A stretch of 64,000 bases of DNA, from assembly GCF_001592125.1 (NCBI RefSeq), contig NZ_BCWI01000005.1, positions 1 to 64,000 of the forward strand, written 5' to 3'. Of this stretch, positions 57,875 to 64,000 are shown piece by piece. The notes below the pieces were generated by a model. The model did no database searches. It was not told the DNA's origin and saw nothing but the letters and a program-made list of their open reading frames with translations. This DNA comes from Microbacterium hominis NBRC 15708 (GTDB taxonomy: Bacteria > Actinomycetota > Actinomycetes > Actinomycetales > Microbacteriaceae). How positions within the stretch are numbered: the first letter of the stretch is position 1; each line of letters starts with the position of its first letter. A program made the position numbers and the translations under genes.

Positions 57875-60835
57875 ATGACGACGCGCCCGAGAGCCCGATT
57901 CCGCCTCCCCGGAGTCCCGAACCGTCCCGCCGCCGCCCGGCCGCCGATCCGCGCCGGCGCCGTCCTGACCGCCGTCGCCCTCGCGGTCGCCGGAGCGACG
58001 GTTCCCACGGCCGCCCAGGCGGATGCCGCGGCGCAGCCGATCATCCACTACTCGTTCGACGCGGCCGCCGGCACGACCGTCGCCGACGCGAGCGGCAACG
58101 GGAACGACGCCACGATCCGCCTCACCGGCGCCACGGTCGCCGACGGCGCGCTGTCGCTGCCCGGCGGCGCCCGCGCGACGGCGGCCTACCTCGAGATCCC
58201 GACCGCCGCGCTCGTGGGCAAGAAGGACCTCACCATCTCGACGTGGCTCTCCCCCCGCACCGGCGCCGCGAACACGGCCGCCGCCTTCATCGGGGCGCCG
58301 GTCGCCTCCGGCGCGTCGTACTCCTCCGGCTACTGGCTGCTCAACCCCAGCAACCCCTCCGGCTACGTCAAGTCCGTCATCACCAACGCGACCAACGCCG
58401 GGTCGCCGTGGAGCACGGAGGTCGGCGCGGGCGCGACCGGCGCCGCGACCGCGGGCGCCCGTACGCCGGCGGGGCTGAGCCTGTACACCACCGTGATCGA
58501 CGGCACGAGCGGACAGCTGCGCGTGTACGTCAACGGGTCGCGCATCACCCAGAACGCCATCGCGCGCGACGTCGCCTCGTTCGGCGCCACGCTGACGGCG
58601 AGCCTCGGCCGCTCGACGTACAACGACACCAACTGGAGCGGTCTGGTCGACGACTTCGCCGTGTACGCCCAGGCGATGTCGGATGCCGACGTCCAGAGCC
58701 TCTACGCGGGCCAGGCCCTCGACCGCGCCGTCGCGGGGGTCACCGTCCCCACCACGGCGACGGCCGACTTCACCCTCCCGACGACGAGCGCCGGCGTCGC
58801 CGTCGCGTGGCAGTCGGATGCCGCGGCGATCTCCGTCTCCGGGGGATCCGCGACCGTGCGCCGGCCCGCGGGGGGCGCGGGCGACGCGCACGTGACGCTC
58901 ACCGCGACCTTCACGGTGGGCACGACCACGCGCACGAAGACCTACTCCGTGACCGTGCCGCAGGAGCTGACCGACCAGCAGCGGGTGTCGCAGGACATCG
59001 CGGCCGTGCAGGTGAGCGGCCTCGACGACGTGCGCACCAACTTCTCAGTGCCGACGATCGGCGCGCAGGGCTCGACGATCACCTGGACCGTCAGCTCCGG
59101 CGCCGCCTCGGCCTCGCTCCGCGACGGCGTGCGCGCCGACGCGCGCACCGTCGTGGTCGCCCGACCGGCCGCGGGATCCGCCGCGGCCACCGTCGAGCTC
59201 ACGGCCGTCGCCCGCAGCGGCGACGCCAGGGCCAGCCGCACCTTCACGGCCCGCGTGCAGCCGATGCCGGGCGGCTCGGCCACGACCGAGGCCTATTTCT
59301 GGACGTTCTTCACCGGCGAGGGTCAGGGCGCGGAGCGGGTCAGCATCGCGGCATCCAAGGGCAACGACGCGCTGAGCTGGAACACGCTCAACGGCGGGCA
59401 GCCCGTGTTCTCCTCGACGGTGGGCACGCAGGGCCTGCGCGATCCGTTCATCCTGCGGGCGCCCGGCGGCGACAAGTTCTACATGATCGCCACCGACCTC
59501 AAGATCGACGGGCTGGCCGGCGGCTTCACGACGGCGCAGATCTCCGGCTCGCGCTACATCGAGGTGTGGGAGTCGACCGACCTCGTCACCTGGTCGGCGC
59601 AGCGCCACGTGAAGGTCTCCAGCGACTTCGCCGGCAACACCTGGGCGCCCGAGGCCTACTGGGACGAGGAGCTCGACACCTTCGTGGTCTATTGGGCCTC
59701 GAACCTCTACCCGACCGCGAACGCCGCCGACCGCACCGCCGTCACCTACAACCGCATGATGTACGCCACGACCGACGACTTCGTCACCTTCTCGGAGGCG
59801 AAGCCCTGGATCGACGTGCGTCGCGGCACGGGTCTCGGCACGATCGACTCCACCGTGGCCAAGGTCGGCGACGTCTACTACCGCTTCACCAAGGACGAGG
59901 CGAGCATGACGATCCGCGAGGAGAAGTCGACGAACCTGCTGGCGACCGTCACGGGCTCGCTGCCGGGCACCTCGGGAGCCGCGGACCAGTGGACGCTCGT
60001 CCAGGAGCGCGTCGCCACGGGCCTGTCCAACGGCGAGCCGGGCGGCGTGTACTCCAGCGGCGAGGGGCCGAACGTCTTCCCCGCCAACGAGGGCGACGTG
60101 AACGGGCTGGACTGGTATCTGTTCATCGACCAGCCGAACTACCACGGCGGACCGAACCACTACGTCCCGTTCGGCACGACCGACCTCGACGGGGGCACCT
60201 GGCAGCCGCTCGGCGCGAAGCTGCGGCAGGGTCTGCCGCAGAACGCCGACGGCGGCAAGCCCCGTCACGGCACCGTCCTGCCGATCACCCGCGCCGAGTA
60301 CCAGAAGGTGCTGGAGGCGTACGCCCCCGACATCGCGGTCGCCTCGGTCGCGGCGATGGACCTGTCCACCACGGCGGGCACCGCCCCGACGCTGCCGCAG
60401 GCCACGCTGACCACGCTCAGCGGCGCCCAGCGCACCGTCGACGTCGTGTGGGACGCGGTCGCCCCGTCGTCGTACGCCCAGCCGGGCACCTTCACGGTGC
60501 GCGGCGTCGCGCAGGACGACTCCCGCATGCCGGTGGAGGCCACCGTCACGGTGACGGCCGCGGCCCACGTCGCGGTGACCACCACGGCCCGCTGCGTCCT
60601 GGGCAAGGCGACGCTCGTCGTCACGACCGCGAACGAGCGCGGCGGCGACGCGACGGTCACGGTCGTGACCCCGTACGGGTCCCGCAACATCACGCTGGCC
60701 GCGGGCGCGACGTCGTCGTACGCGTTCACGACGCGTCTGACGACGATGCCGGCCGGTCAGCTGTCGGCGACGGTGACGCAGGGCGGGGCCGTGTCCCCGC
60801 TCACCGTGGCCTACGCCGCCCGCAGCTGCGGCTGA
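57875..60835 (+). CDS. Secreted GH43-family glycosidase with LamG and Ig-like domains
   Basis: A 986-residue secreted protein. A long basic signal peptide is cleaved near AQA-D (residue 49). It is followed by LamG (IIHYSFDAAAGTTVADASGNGNDATI, to about 285), two atrophied Ig repeats and a GH43 module (about 475-800; LRDPFILRAPGGDKFYMIATDL, TWAPEAYWDEELDTFVVYW, TIDSTVAKVGDVYYRF, SSGEGPNVFPANEG). Then come a Big_4-like Ig domain (about 820-895) and the paired-cysteine C-terminal domain (ARCVLGK ... ARSC). It is paralogous to the protein at 38109-41090 along its whole length. It has its own promoter and LacI-type operator. Confidence 0.85.
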   Translation: MTTRPRARFRLPGVPNRPAAARPPIRAGAVLTAVALAVAGATVPTAAQADAAAQPIIHYSFDAAAGTTVADASGNGNDATIRLTGATVADGALSLPGGARATAAYLEIPTAALVGKKDLTISTWLSPRTGAANTAAAFIGAPVASGASYSSGYWLLNPSNPSGYVKSVITNATNAGSPWSTEVGAGATGAATAGARTPAGLSLYTTVIDGTSGQLRVYVNGSRITQNAIARDVASFGATLTASLGRSTYNDTNWSGLVDDFAVYAQAMSDADVQSLYAGQALDRAVAGVTVPTTATADFTLPTTSAGVAVAWQSDAAAISVSGGSATVRRPAGGAGDAHVTLTATFTVGTTTRTKTYSVTVPQELTDQQRVSQDIAAVQVSGLDDVRTNFSVPTIGAQGSTITWTVSSGAASASLRDGVRADARTVVVARPAAGSAAATVELTAVARSGDARASRTFTARVQPMPGGSATTEAYFWTFFTGEGQGAERVSIAASKGNDALSWNTLNGGQPVFSSTVGTQGLRDPFILRAPGGDKFYMIATDLKIDGLAGGFTTAQISGSRYIEVWESTDLVTWSAQRHVKVSSDFAGNTWAPEAYWDEELDTFVVYWASNLYPTANAADRTAVTYNRMMYATTDDFVTFSEAKPWIDVRRGTGLGTIDSTVAKVGDVYYRFTKDEASMTIREEKSTNLLATVTGSLPGTSGAADQWTLVQERVATGLSNGEPGGVYSSGEGPNVFPANEGDVNGLDWYLFIDQPNYHGGPNHYVPFGTTDLDGGTWQPLGAKLRQGLPQNADGGKPRHGTVLPITRAEYQKVLEAYAPDIAVASVAAMDLSTTAGTAPTLPQATLTTLSGAQRTVDVVWDAVAPSSYAQPGTFTVRGVAQDDSRMPVEATVTVTAAAHVAVTTTARCVLGKATLVVTTANERGGDATVTVVTPYGSRNITLAAGATSSYAFTTRLTTMPAGQLSATVTQGGAVSPLTVAYAARSCG

Positions 60836-60854
60836 CGCCGCCGCATCGTCGGTC

Positions 60855-60896
60855 GACGACGGGGGTCCGTTCTGTCGGGAACGGGCCCCCGTCGTC
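60855..60896 (+). terminator. Strong terminator hairpin after the GH43 gene
   Basis: GACGACGGGGGTCCGTTC (60855-60872) and GAACGGGCCCCCGTCGTC (60879-60896) form an 18-base-pair stem with one G-U pair and a six-base loop, 19 bases after the stop. The next gene begins 14 bases later with its own -10 (TACGCT, 60898-60903). Confidence 0.75.
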
Positions 60897-60909
60897 ATAC
60901 GCTCGAGGC

Positions 60910-61755
60910 ATGCCTCTGGACGATGCCGCCCCCGAAACACCGGCCGACGCCGTCGACGCGGTCGTGGATGCCGTGGACCGCGCGATCGACGAGATCACCG
61001 GGGTGCCCACCGACGACGGCCGCATCGAGGTGTTCGCCGATGCCGGGGCGAGCCTGATCGCGGAGCGCCGCGGCGACCCGCAGGCCGAGCTGACGGTCGT
61101 GCTGATCCACGGGATCGGGATGGGACGGAAGGTGTTCGGCGACCTCGTGCTGCACCTGCAGGACCATGCGCTCGTCGTGGCCGTCGACCTGCCGGGCTAC
61201 GGCGACGCCCCCGAGCCGCCGCGCACGCCCACGATGGAACGCATGGCGGATCTCGTCGCGGCCTACCTGCGACACCTCGACCGCGGTCCGGTGGTCCTGC
61301 TGGGCCACTCCATGGGGACGCAGGTGGCCACCGAGGTCGCCGTCCGTCACCCGGAGACCGTGGGCAGGCTCGTCCTCGTCGCGCCGACCGTCGACCGCCA
61401 CCACCGGCGGGCCCTGCGCCAGCTGTGGCGCCTCGGGCGGGATCTCTGGGGCGAGAGCCCCAAGGTGCTGCTCCTCGGTGCGCGCGAGTACGTGCGGGCC
61501 GGGCCGCACCTGCGACGCAAGATGCGGGCGATGCTCGCGCACCGCCCGGAGCACGCGTTCCCCCGGATCGCCGCGCCCACCCTCGTCGTGCGCGGGGAGT
61601 TCGACGTCGTCGTGCCGGCACCGTGGTTCGACGAGGTCGTCGCCGCGATCCCCGATGCGCGCCCGTTCGTGATCGAGGGACATCGCCACGAGACGCTCAT
61701 CCGCACGGCCGATCCGGCGGCATCCGAGCTGCGACGCTGGCTGTCGCAGGACTGA
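60910..61755 (+). CDS. Alpha/beta hydrolase
   Basis: A 281-residue cytoplasmic serine hydrolase with the oxyanion segment VVLIHGIGMGRKVF, nucleophile elbow LGHSMGTQVA, the acid residue in VVRGEFDVVVPAPW and the catalytic His in IEGHRHETLI. An acidic N-terminal extension of about 55 residues (PETPADAVDAVVDAVDRAIDE) precedes the fold. TACGCT lies six bases before the ATG, giving a leaderless arrangement. The substrate is unknown and the gene is not obviously part of the arabinan island. Confidence 0.88.
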   Translation: MPLDDAAPETPADAVDAVVDAVDRAIDEITGVPTDDGRIEVFADAGASLIAERRGDPQAELTVVLIHGIGMGRKVFGDLVLHLQDHALVVAVDLPGYGDAPEPPRTPTMERMADLVAAYLRHLDRGPVVLLGHSMGTQVATEVAVRHPETVGRLVLVAPTVDRHHRRALRQLWRLGRDLWGESPKVLLLGAREYVRAGPHLRRKMRAMLAHRPEHAFPRIAAPTLVVRGEFDVVVPAPWFDEVVAAIPDARPFVIEGHRHETLIRTADPAASELRRWLSQD

Positions 61756-61768
61756 GCCCCGCGACCCT

Positions 61769-62038
61769 TCAGCCGGCGGTGTCGGCGGCCGACAGCTCCG
61801 CGATCAGACGCGCGACGACGTCCTCGTCCACGGTGAGCCCGGTCTCCGCGATGCGTCCGCGGACCGCCTTCTCCACCGTCGCGACGTTCTCGCCGAGCAC
61901 GTCGGCGCGCAGTTGCGCGACCAGCCCGTCGAGCCGCTCCCCCTCCGTCGCGTCGTGCATCGCGAGCGCGGGCTCGTCCTGCGTGGCGCCCTGCGGGCCG
62001 CTCGCACCCTCGGGCCGTCCGTCACGGTCGTCGACCAT
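61769..62038 (-). CDS. Small hypothetical protein
   Basis: An 89-residue acidic protein of no recognised family. A Gly/Asp/Pro-rich first third is followed by a helical region (GERLDGLVAQLRADVLGENVATVEKAVRGRIAETG) with a C-terminal pattern TVDEDVVARLIAELS that resembles three-helix dimerisation or DNA-bending small proteins only loosely. GGAGGA precedes the ATG at 62038. It converges with the alpha/beta hydrolase gene. Confidence 0.7.
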   Translation of the reverse strand: MVDDRDGRPEGASGPQGATQDEPALAMHDATEGERLDGLVAQLRADVLGENVATVEKAVRGRIAETGLTVDEDVVARLIAELSAADTAG

Positions 62039-62144
62039 GGTGTCCTCCTCCTCGCCGAGCCCACGTCGTGGCTGAGATCACTGTGCCGCCCGCCCGGCCG
62101 GCGGGCCAGGGCCTTGACGGCGCGGTCGGGCCCGCAGTAGGCCC

Positions 62145-62459
62145 TCAGCCGGCGCGGCGCTCGGCGAGCAGGGACCGGTGCTCGGGGTGGGCGTCGAACC
62201 AGTCGGAGACGTACCAGCAGACCGGGCTGATCGCGCGATCGCCGCGGGCGGCGACCTCGGCGACGGCGCGGGCGACGACCTCGCCGGCGTAGCCGTGGCC
62301 GCGGAAGGTCGGGACGGTGTACGCCCGCGTCATCGCGACCGTGCGGCCGTCGTCGCGGTAGTCGAGCACGCTCACGATCTGCTCGCCGTCGCGCAGGACG
62401 TACCGCGACTGCTCCGCCTCGTTCGTGAAGGACAGGTCGTCGCGTGTCTCTCCGGTCAT
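62145..62459 (-). CDS. YjdJ-type GNAT-like N-acetyltransferase
   Basis: A 104-residue protein of the small GNAT-like family (YjdJ/NATD1). The acetyl-CoA loop is VPTFRGHGYAGEVVARAV and the C-terminal family signature PVCWYVSDWFDAHPEHRSLL is complete. The family is shorter than standard GNATs and its substrates are largely unknown. TAGCGT on the minus strand lies six bases before the ATG, so the mRNA is probably leaderless. Confidence 0.88.
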   Translation of the reverse strand: MTGETRDDLSFTNEAEQSRYVLRDGEQIVSVLDYRDDGRTVAMTRAYTVPTFRGHGYAGEVVARAVAEVAARGDRAISPVCWYVSDWFDAHPEHRSLLAERRAG

Positions 62460-62505
62460 GCCTCTACGCTACGCCGCGCCGCCGTGACGGGGGCCGGGTG
62501 CGTCG

Positions 62506-63093
62506 CTATCGCCGCGGAGCCTCCGGCAGCGAGCGCACCCACGCGTCGACCTCGCGCTGCCCGCGCAGCCGGACGACGGGATCGCCCGCCGCGATGCGCG
62601 CCTCCATCCGCCGGGTCATCGTCGGATGGGTGGTCCACGCCCAGCGGATGATGTTGTCCTCCGGCGCCCACTTCAGCCAGGTCCGCGGGCGCTCGCGGTT
62701 GCCGTGCCAGAGCTCTTCGCGAAGGATGCCGCGGCGCAGCGTGCGCCGGATCACCCGCGCCATCACGACCGGCCGCGAGTGGTCCACCCAGACCACGGCG
62801 TCGGCGCCGCCCGGGGTGCCGGGCTCCATCAGGTCGCCCAGGCGCGAGTTCCAGTTGCCGTCCGCGACCCACCCCTCCGGGTGCGCCGCGAGGAACGCCC
62901 GCACGCGGTCCTGGGCCTCGTCGAGGTCGCGGTACGTCCACCCCTCGTCCCAGAACACCGCGTCGAGCTCGAGCCGGGCGAGCCCCATCCGCGCGGCCAC
63001 GACCTCCGCGAGCCGGGACTTGCCCGACCCCGAGGTGCCGACGACACGGATGCGATGGGGAGGGGACGCGCGCACGATCATGCACTCTGTCAT
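62506..63093 (-). CDS. P-loop NTPase, topology-modulation/adenylate-kinase-like
   Basis: A 195-residue P-loop protein: Walker A RVVGTSGSGKSRLAE, then the LELDAVFWDEGWTYRDLDE segment typical of FlaR/topology-modulation-type kinases, DGNWNSRLGDLM, and a LID-like arginine-rich segment (RVIRRTLRRGIL). It probably phosphorylates a small molecule or nucleotide; the substrate is unknown. Two ATG codons (63093 and 63081) are possible; the first is chosen by convention and neither has a clear ribosome-binding site. Confidence 0.82.
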   Translation of the reverse strand: MTECMIVRASPPHRIRVVGTSGSGKSRLAEVVAARMGLARLELDAVFWDEGWTYRDLDEAQDRVRAFLAAHPEGWVADGNWNSRLGDLMEPGTPGGADAVVWVDHSRPVVMARVIRRTLRRGILREELWHGNRERPRTWLKWAPEDNIIRWAWTTHPTMTRRMEARIAAGDPVVRLRGQREVDAWVRSLPEAPRR

Positions 63094-63128
63094 ATTCCGT
63101 CATCTTGCGGCGGCGGCATCCGTGCGGT

Positions 63129-63158
63129 TTGACACATCCGGACACCGTTCGTCATAAT
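63129..63158 (+). promoter_or_regulatory. Strong promoter of the leader-peptide gene
   Basis: TTGACA (63129-63134) and CATAAT (63153-63158) are 18 bases apart, the best match to consensus in the window. The expected start lies at or within a base or two of the ATG at 63166, so the transcript should be leaderless. Confidence 0.7.
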
Positions 63159-63165
63159 CAGGCGC

Positions 63166-63264
63166 ATGACTGACAACGCACGCACTCTGTCCGCCCTGGA
63201 GGCGAACGGACATGCCGGCATCATGATGCCGCGCGTTGCCATGTGTTGCCGAATGTGCCACTGA
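63166..63264 (+). CDS. Putative 32-residue Cys-rich leader peptide (attenuator)
   Basis: A 32-codon frame beginning at the predicted transcription start and ending RVAMCCRMCH, with three cysteines among the last seven codons. Leaderless short frames with consecutive cysteine codons are known cysteine-responsive attenuators in mycobacteria: ribosome stalling at the Cys codons opens downstream expression. The following 217 bases contain paired segments (CAGCCGGC 63310-63317 with GCCGGCTG 63355-63362, and a 20-base palindrome at 63377-63396) suited to alternative folding. The next gene is a winged-helix regulator. The coding status and sulfur link are inferred. Confidence 0.6.
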   Translation: MTDNARTLSALEANGHAGIMMPRVAMCCRMCH

Positions 63265-63376
63265 CGGTGAACCCCGCCGGGTGCGCCCGCCGACGCTGAC
63301 CCACACTCTCAGCCGGCGCCACCCCCCGAGCACCGCACCGCGCACAACGCGGATGCCGGCTGTCTCGCACAGGCCC

Positions 63377-63396
63377 TCGCATCGGATCCGATGCGA
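63377..63396 (+). terminator. Perfect 20-base palindrome in the leader of the winged-helix gene
   Basis: TCGCATCGGATCCGATGCGA is exactly self-complementary. As RNA it forms an 8-base-pair stem with a GAUC loop, followed by CATCTTCC, a weak pyrimidine-rich tail. It may be the attenuator hairpin of the leader or an operator for a dimeric regulator. Confidence 0.45.
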
Positions 63397-63481
63397 CATC
63401 TTCCTCCGGGCCCCTCGCAACACACACTCGAACCCGCTTCTCGGCCCTGCGCCCGGGTTCCGCCTCCGAAGGACATCTCCC

Positions 63482-64000
63482 GTGTCGAACTCCGCTCTCC
63501 TCGCCTCGCCCGCCCCCGTCCGTCACCTCCGCGCCGTCCCCGACGTCGCCGCCCGCCCTGCCGCTCCCGCTCCCGCCGCTCCGGCGACGGCCGCACCGCC
63601 GACCGGCAGCGTTCCCGTCGGCACCGCTCCGCGCGGGTTCGCGCTGTACGTCGGCATCGACGAGGCGAAGGCCGCCGCCGCCGGCGTGTCGCTGTCGACG
63701 CTCGTCGAGGCCCTGCGGCGCACGCTCGGCGAACTCGCCCCGCACGCCGAGACGTACGCGACCGTCGCCCTGGCCCCGGCCGGCGCGGGCGGCCGTGACG
63801 TCGACGTCGTCCGCCTCGCCCTGCACGAGCCCAGCGCCGTCGCGCGCACGAAGCAGGAGGAGCCGGAGGACGACCACGTCCCCGGCGGCGTCACGATCGA
63901 CATCTCGCGTCGGCGCGTGCACATCGAGGGCGAGGCGGCGCAGCTGACGTTCAAGGAGTTCGAGCTGCTGCAGTACCTCGTGCTGCGCGAGGGGCGCACG
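63482..64000 (+). CDS. Winged-helix (OmpR/PhoB-type) transcriptional regulator, 3' end beyond the window
   Basis: At least 173 residues; the window ends inside the gene. The N-terminal ~45 residues are Ala/Pro-rich and disordered. A domain of about 60 residues (GFALYVGIDEAKAAAAGVSLSTLVEALRRTL...) follows that does not look like a phosphorylatable receiver domain. From about residue 135 the DNA-binding domain of the OmpR/PhoB class begins: VTIDISRRRVHIEGEAAQLTFKEFELLQYLV read in parts. AAGGA lies eight bases before the GTG at 63482. It is preceded by the Cys-rich leader frame; the sensing mode is unknown. Confidence 0.8.
   Translation, partial: MSNSALLASPAPVRHLRAVPDVAARPAAPAPAAPATAAPPTGSVPVGTAPRGFALYVGIDEAKAAAAGVSLSTLVEALRRTLGELAPHAETYATVALAPAGAGGRDVDVVRLALHEPSAVARTKQEEPEDDHVPGGVTIDISRRRVHIEGEAAQLTFKEFELLQYLVLREGRT

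Noticed and set aside
57787-61755. One continuous plus-strand frame of about 1320 codons across the third GH43 gene and the alpha/beta hydrolase
   Set aside because: Only the last 281 codons (from 60910) are a real gene. The rest is another frame of the GH43 gene, and a strong terminator hairpin lies in the middle.
1-64000. tRNA or rRNA genes, CRISPR arrays and insertion sequences
   Set aside because: Scanned for T-loop-like GTTCGA stretches, regularly spaced repeats and transposase motifs. The few GTTCGATCC-like hits lie within well-supported genes and lack a cloverleaf.

Overview
The window comes from the chromosome of a high-GC Gram-positive actinobacterium, most likely Microbacteriaceae (Microbacterium-like). 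This rests on the very high GC content, the frequent GTG starts, start-codon-proximal -10 elements that imply leaderless mRNAs, an archaeal-type 451-residue aspartyl-tRNA synthetase, the 32-residue actinobacterial ribosomal protein bS22, and the overall protein character. No rRNA, tRNA, CRISPR array, transposase or prophage gene was seen. Coding density is very high and many neighbours overlap by 4 bases (ATGA or GTGA).

Layout. 1-8.2 kb holds housekeeping and small genes: aspS, a tyrosine phosphatase, a Dabb protein with a glutaredoxin-like protein, bS22 with a small HTH protein, an ArsR regulator, a KtrB/KtrA potassium uptake pair, an AbiEi/DUF559-like gene bracketed by GAGAAACCA repeats, and proC. 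8.2-17.5 kb is a catabolic locus. A GntR regulator and an ornithine cyclodeaminase-family enzyme face a seven-gene operon that encodes a Dpp/Opp-type ABC transporter (two permeases, two ATPases, one lipoprotein), a cytosine-deaminase-like amidohydrolase and an Asp/Glu (hydantoin) racemase-family protein. 17.5-24 kb carries an alpha/beta hydrolase, tadA, a WXG/T7SS-type toxin and immunity candidate module with an SseB-like gene, upp and corA. 24-38 kb holds a DUF3467 gene, a RecB-like nuclease-helicase, nadE, a degenerate phosphopantetheinyl-transferase-like gene, a membrane protein, sbcC/sbcD and an MFS exporter.

38-61 kb is a large arabinan/arabinose utilisation island. One long leftward operon encodes a YtfQRT-YjfF-type furanose ABC transporter, araD, araB, araA and a secreted GH43-family enzyme. 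Upstream on the same strand lie a LacI regulator and a set of surface-protein genes: a WxL-like secreted protein, a 1442-residue two-module GH43 protein, a DUF916-type membrane protein and a tiny LPXTG protein. The set resembles the Csc cell-surface clusters of Firmicutes. A third GH43 protein is divergently transcribed. LacI-type palindromes (TGTTAGCG...AACA forms) lie at both promoter regions of the island. The expected flow is extracellular cleavage of arabinan or arabinoxylan side chains, import of arabinose by the YtfQ-type transporter, then AraA-AraB-AraD conversion to xylulose 5-phosphate.

61-64 kb contains an alpha/beta hydrolase, a small hypothetical protein, a YjdJ-type acetyltransferase, a P-loop kinase-like protein and, at the right edge, a truncated winged-helix regulator. 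That regulator is preceded by a strong promoter and a leaderless 32-codon reading frame ending in a cysteine-rich stretch, a candidate cysteine attenuator.

The observations most worth following are the Csc/WxL-like surface cluster tied to arabinan breakdown, the Cys-rich leader peptide, the repeat-bracketed AbiEi/DUF559-like gene, the degenerate PPTase, and a window-wide excess of the heptamer GGATGCC/GGCATCC.
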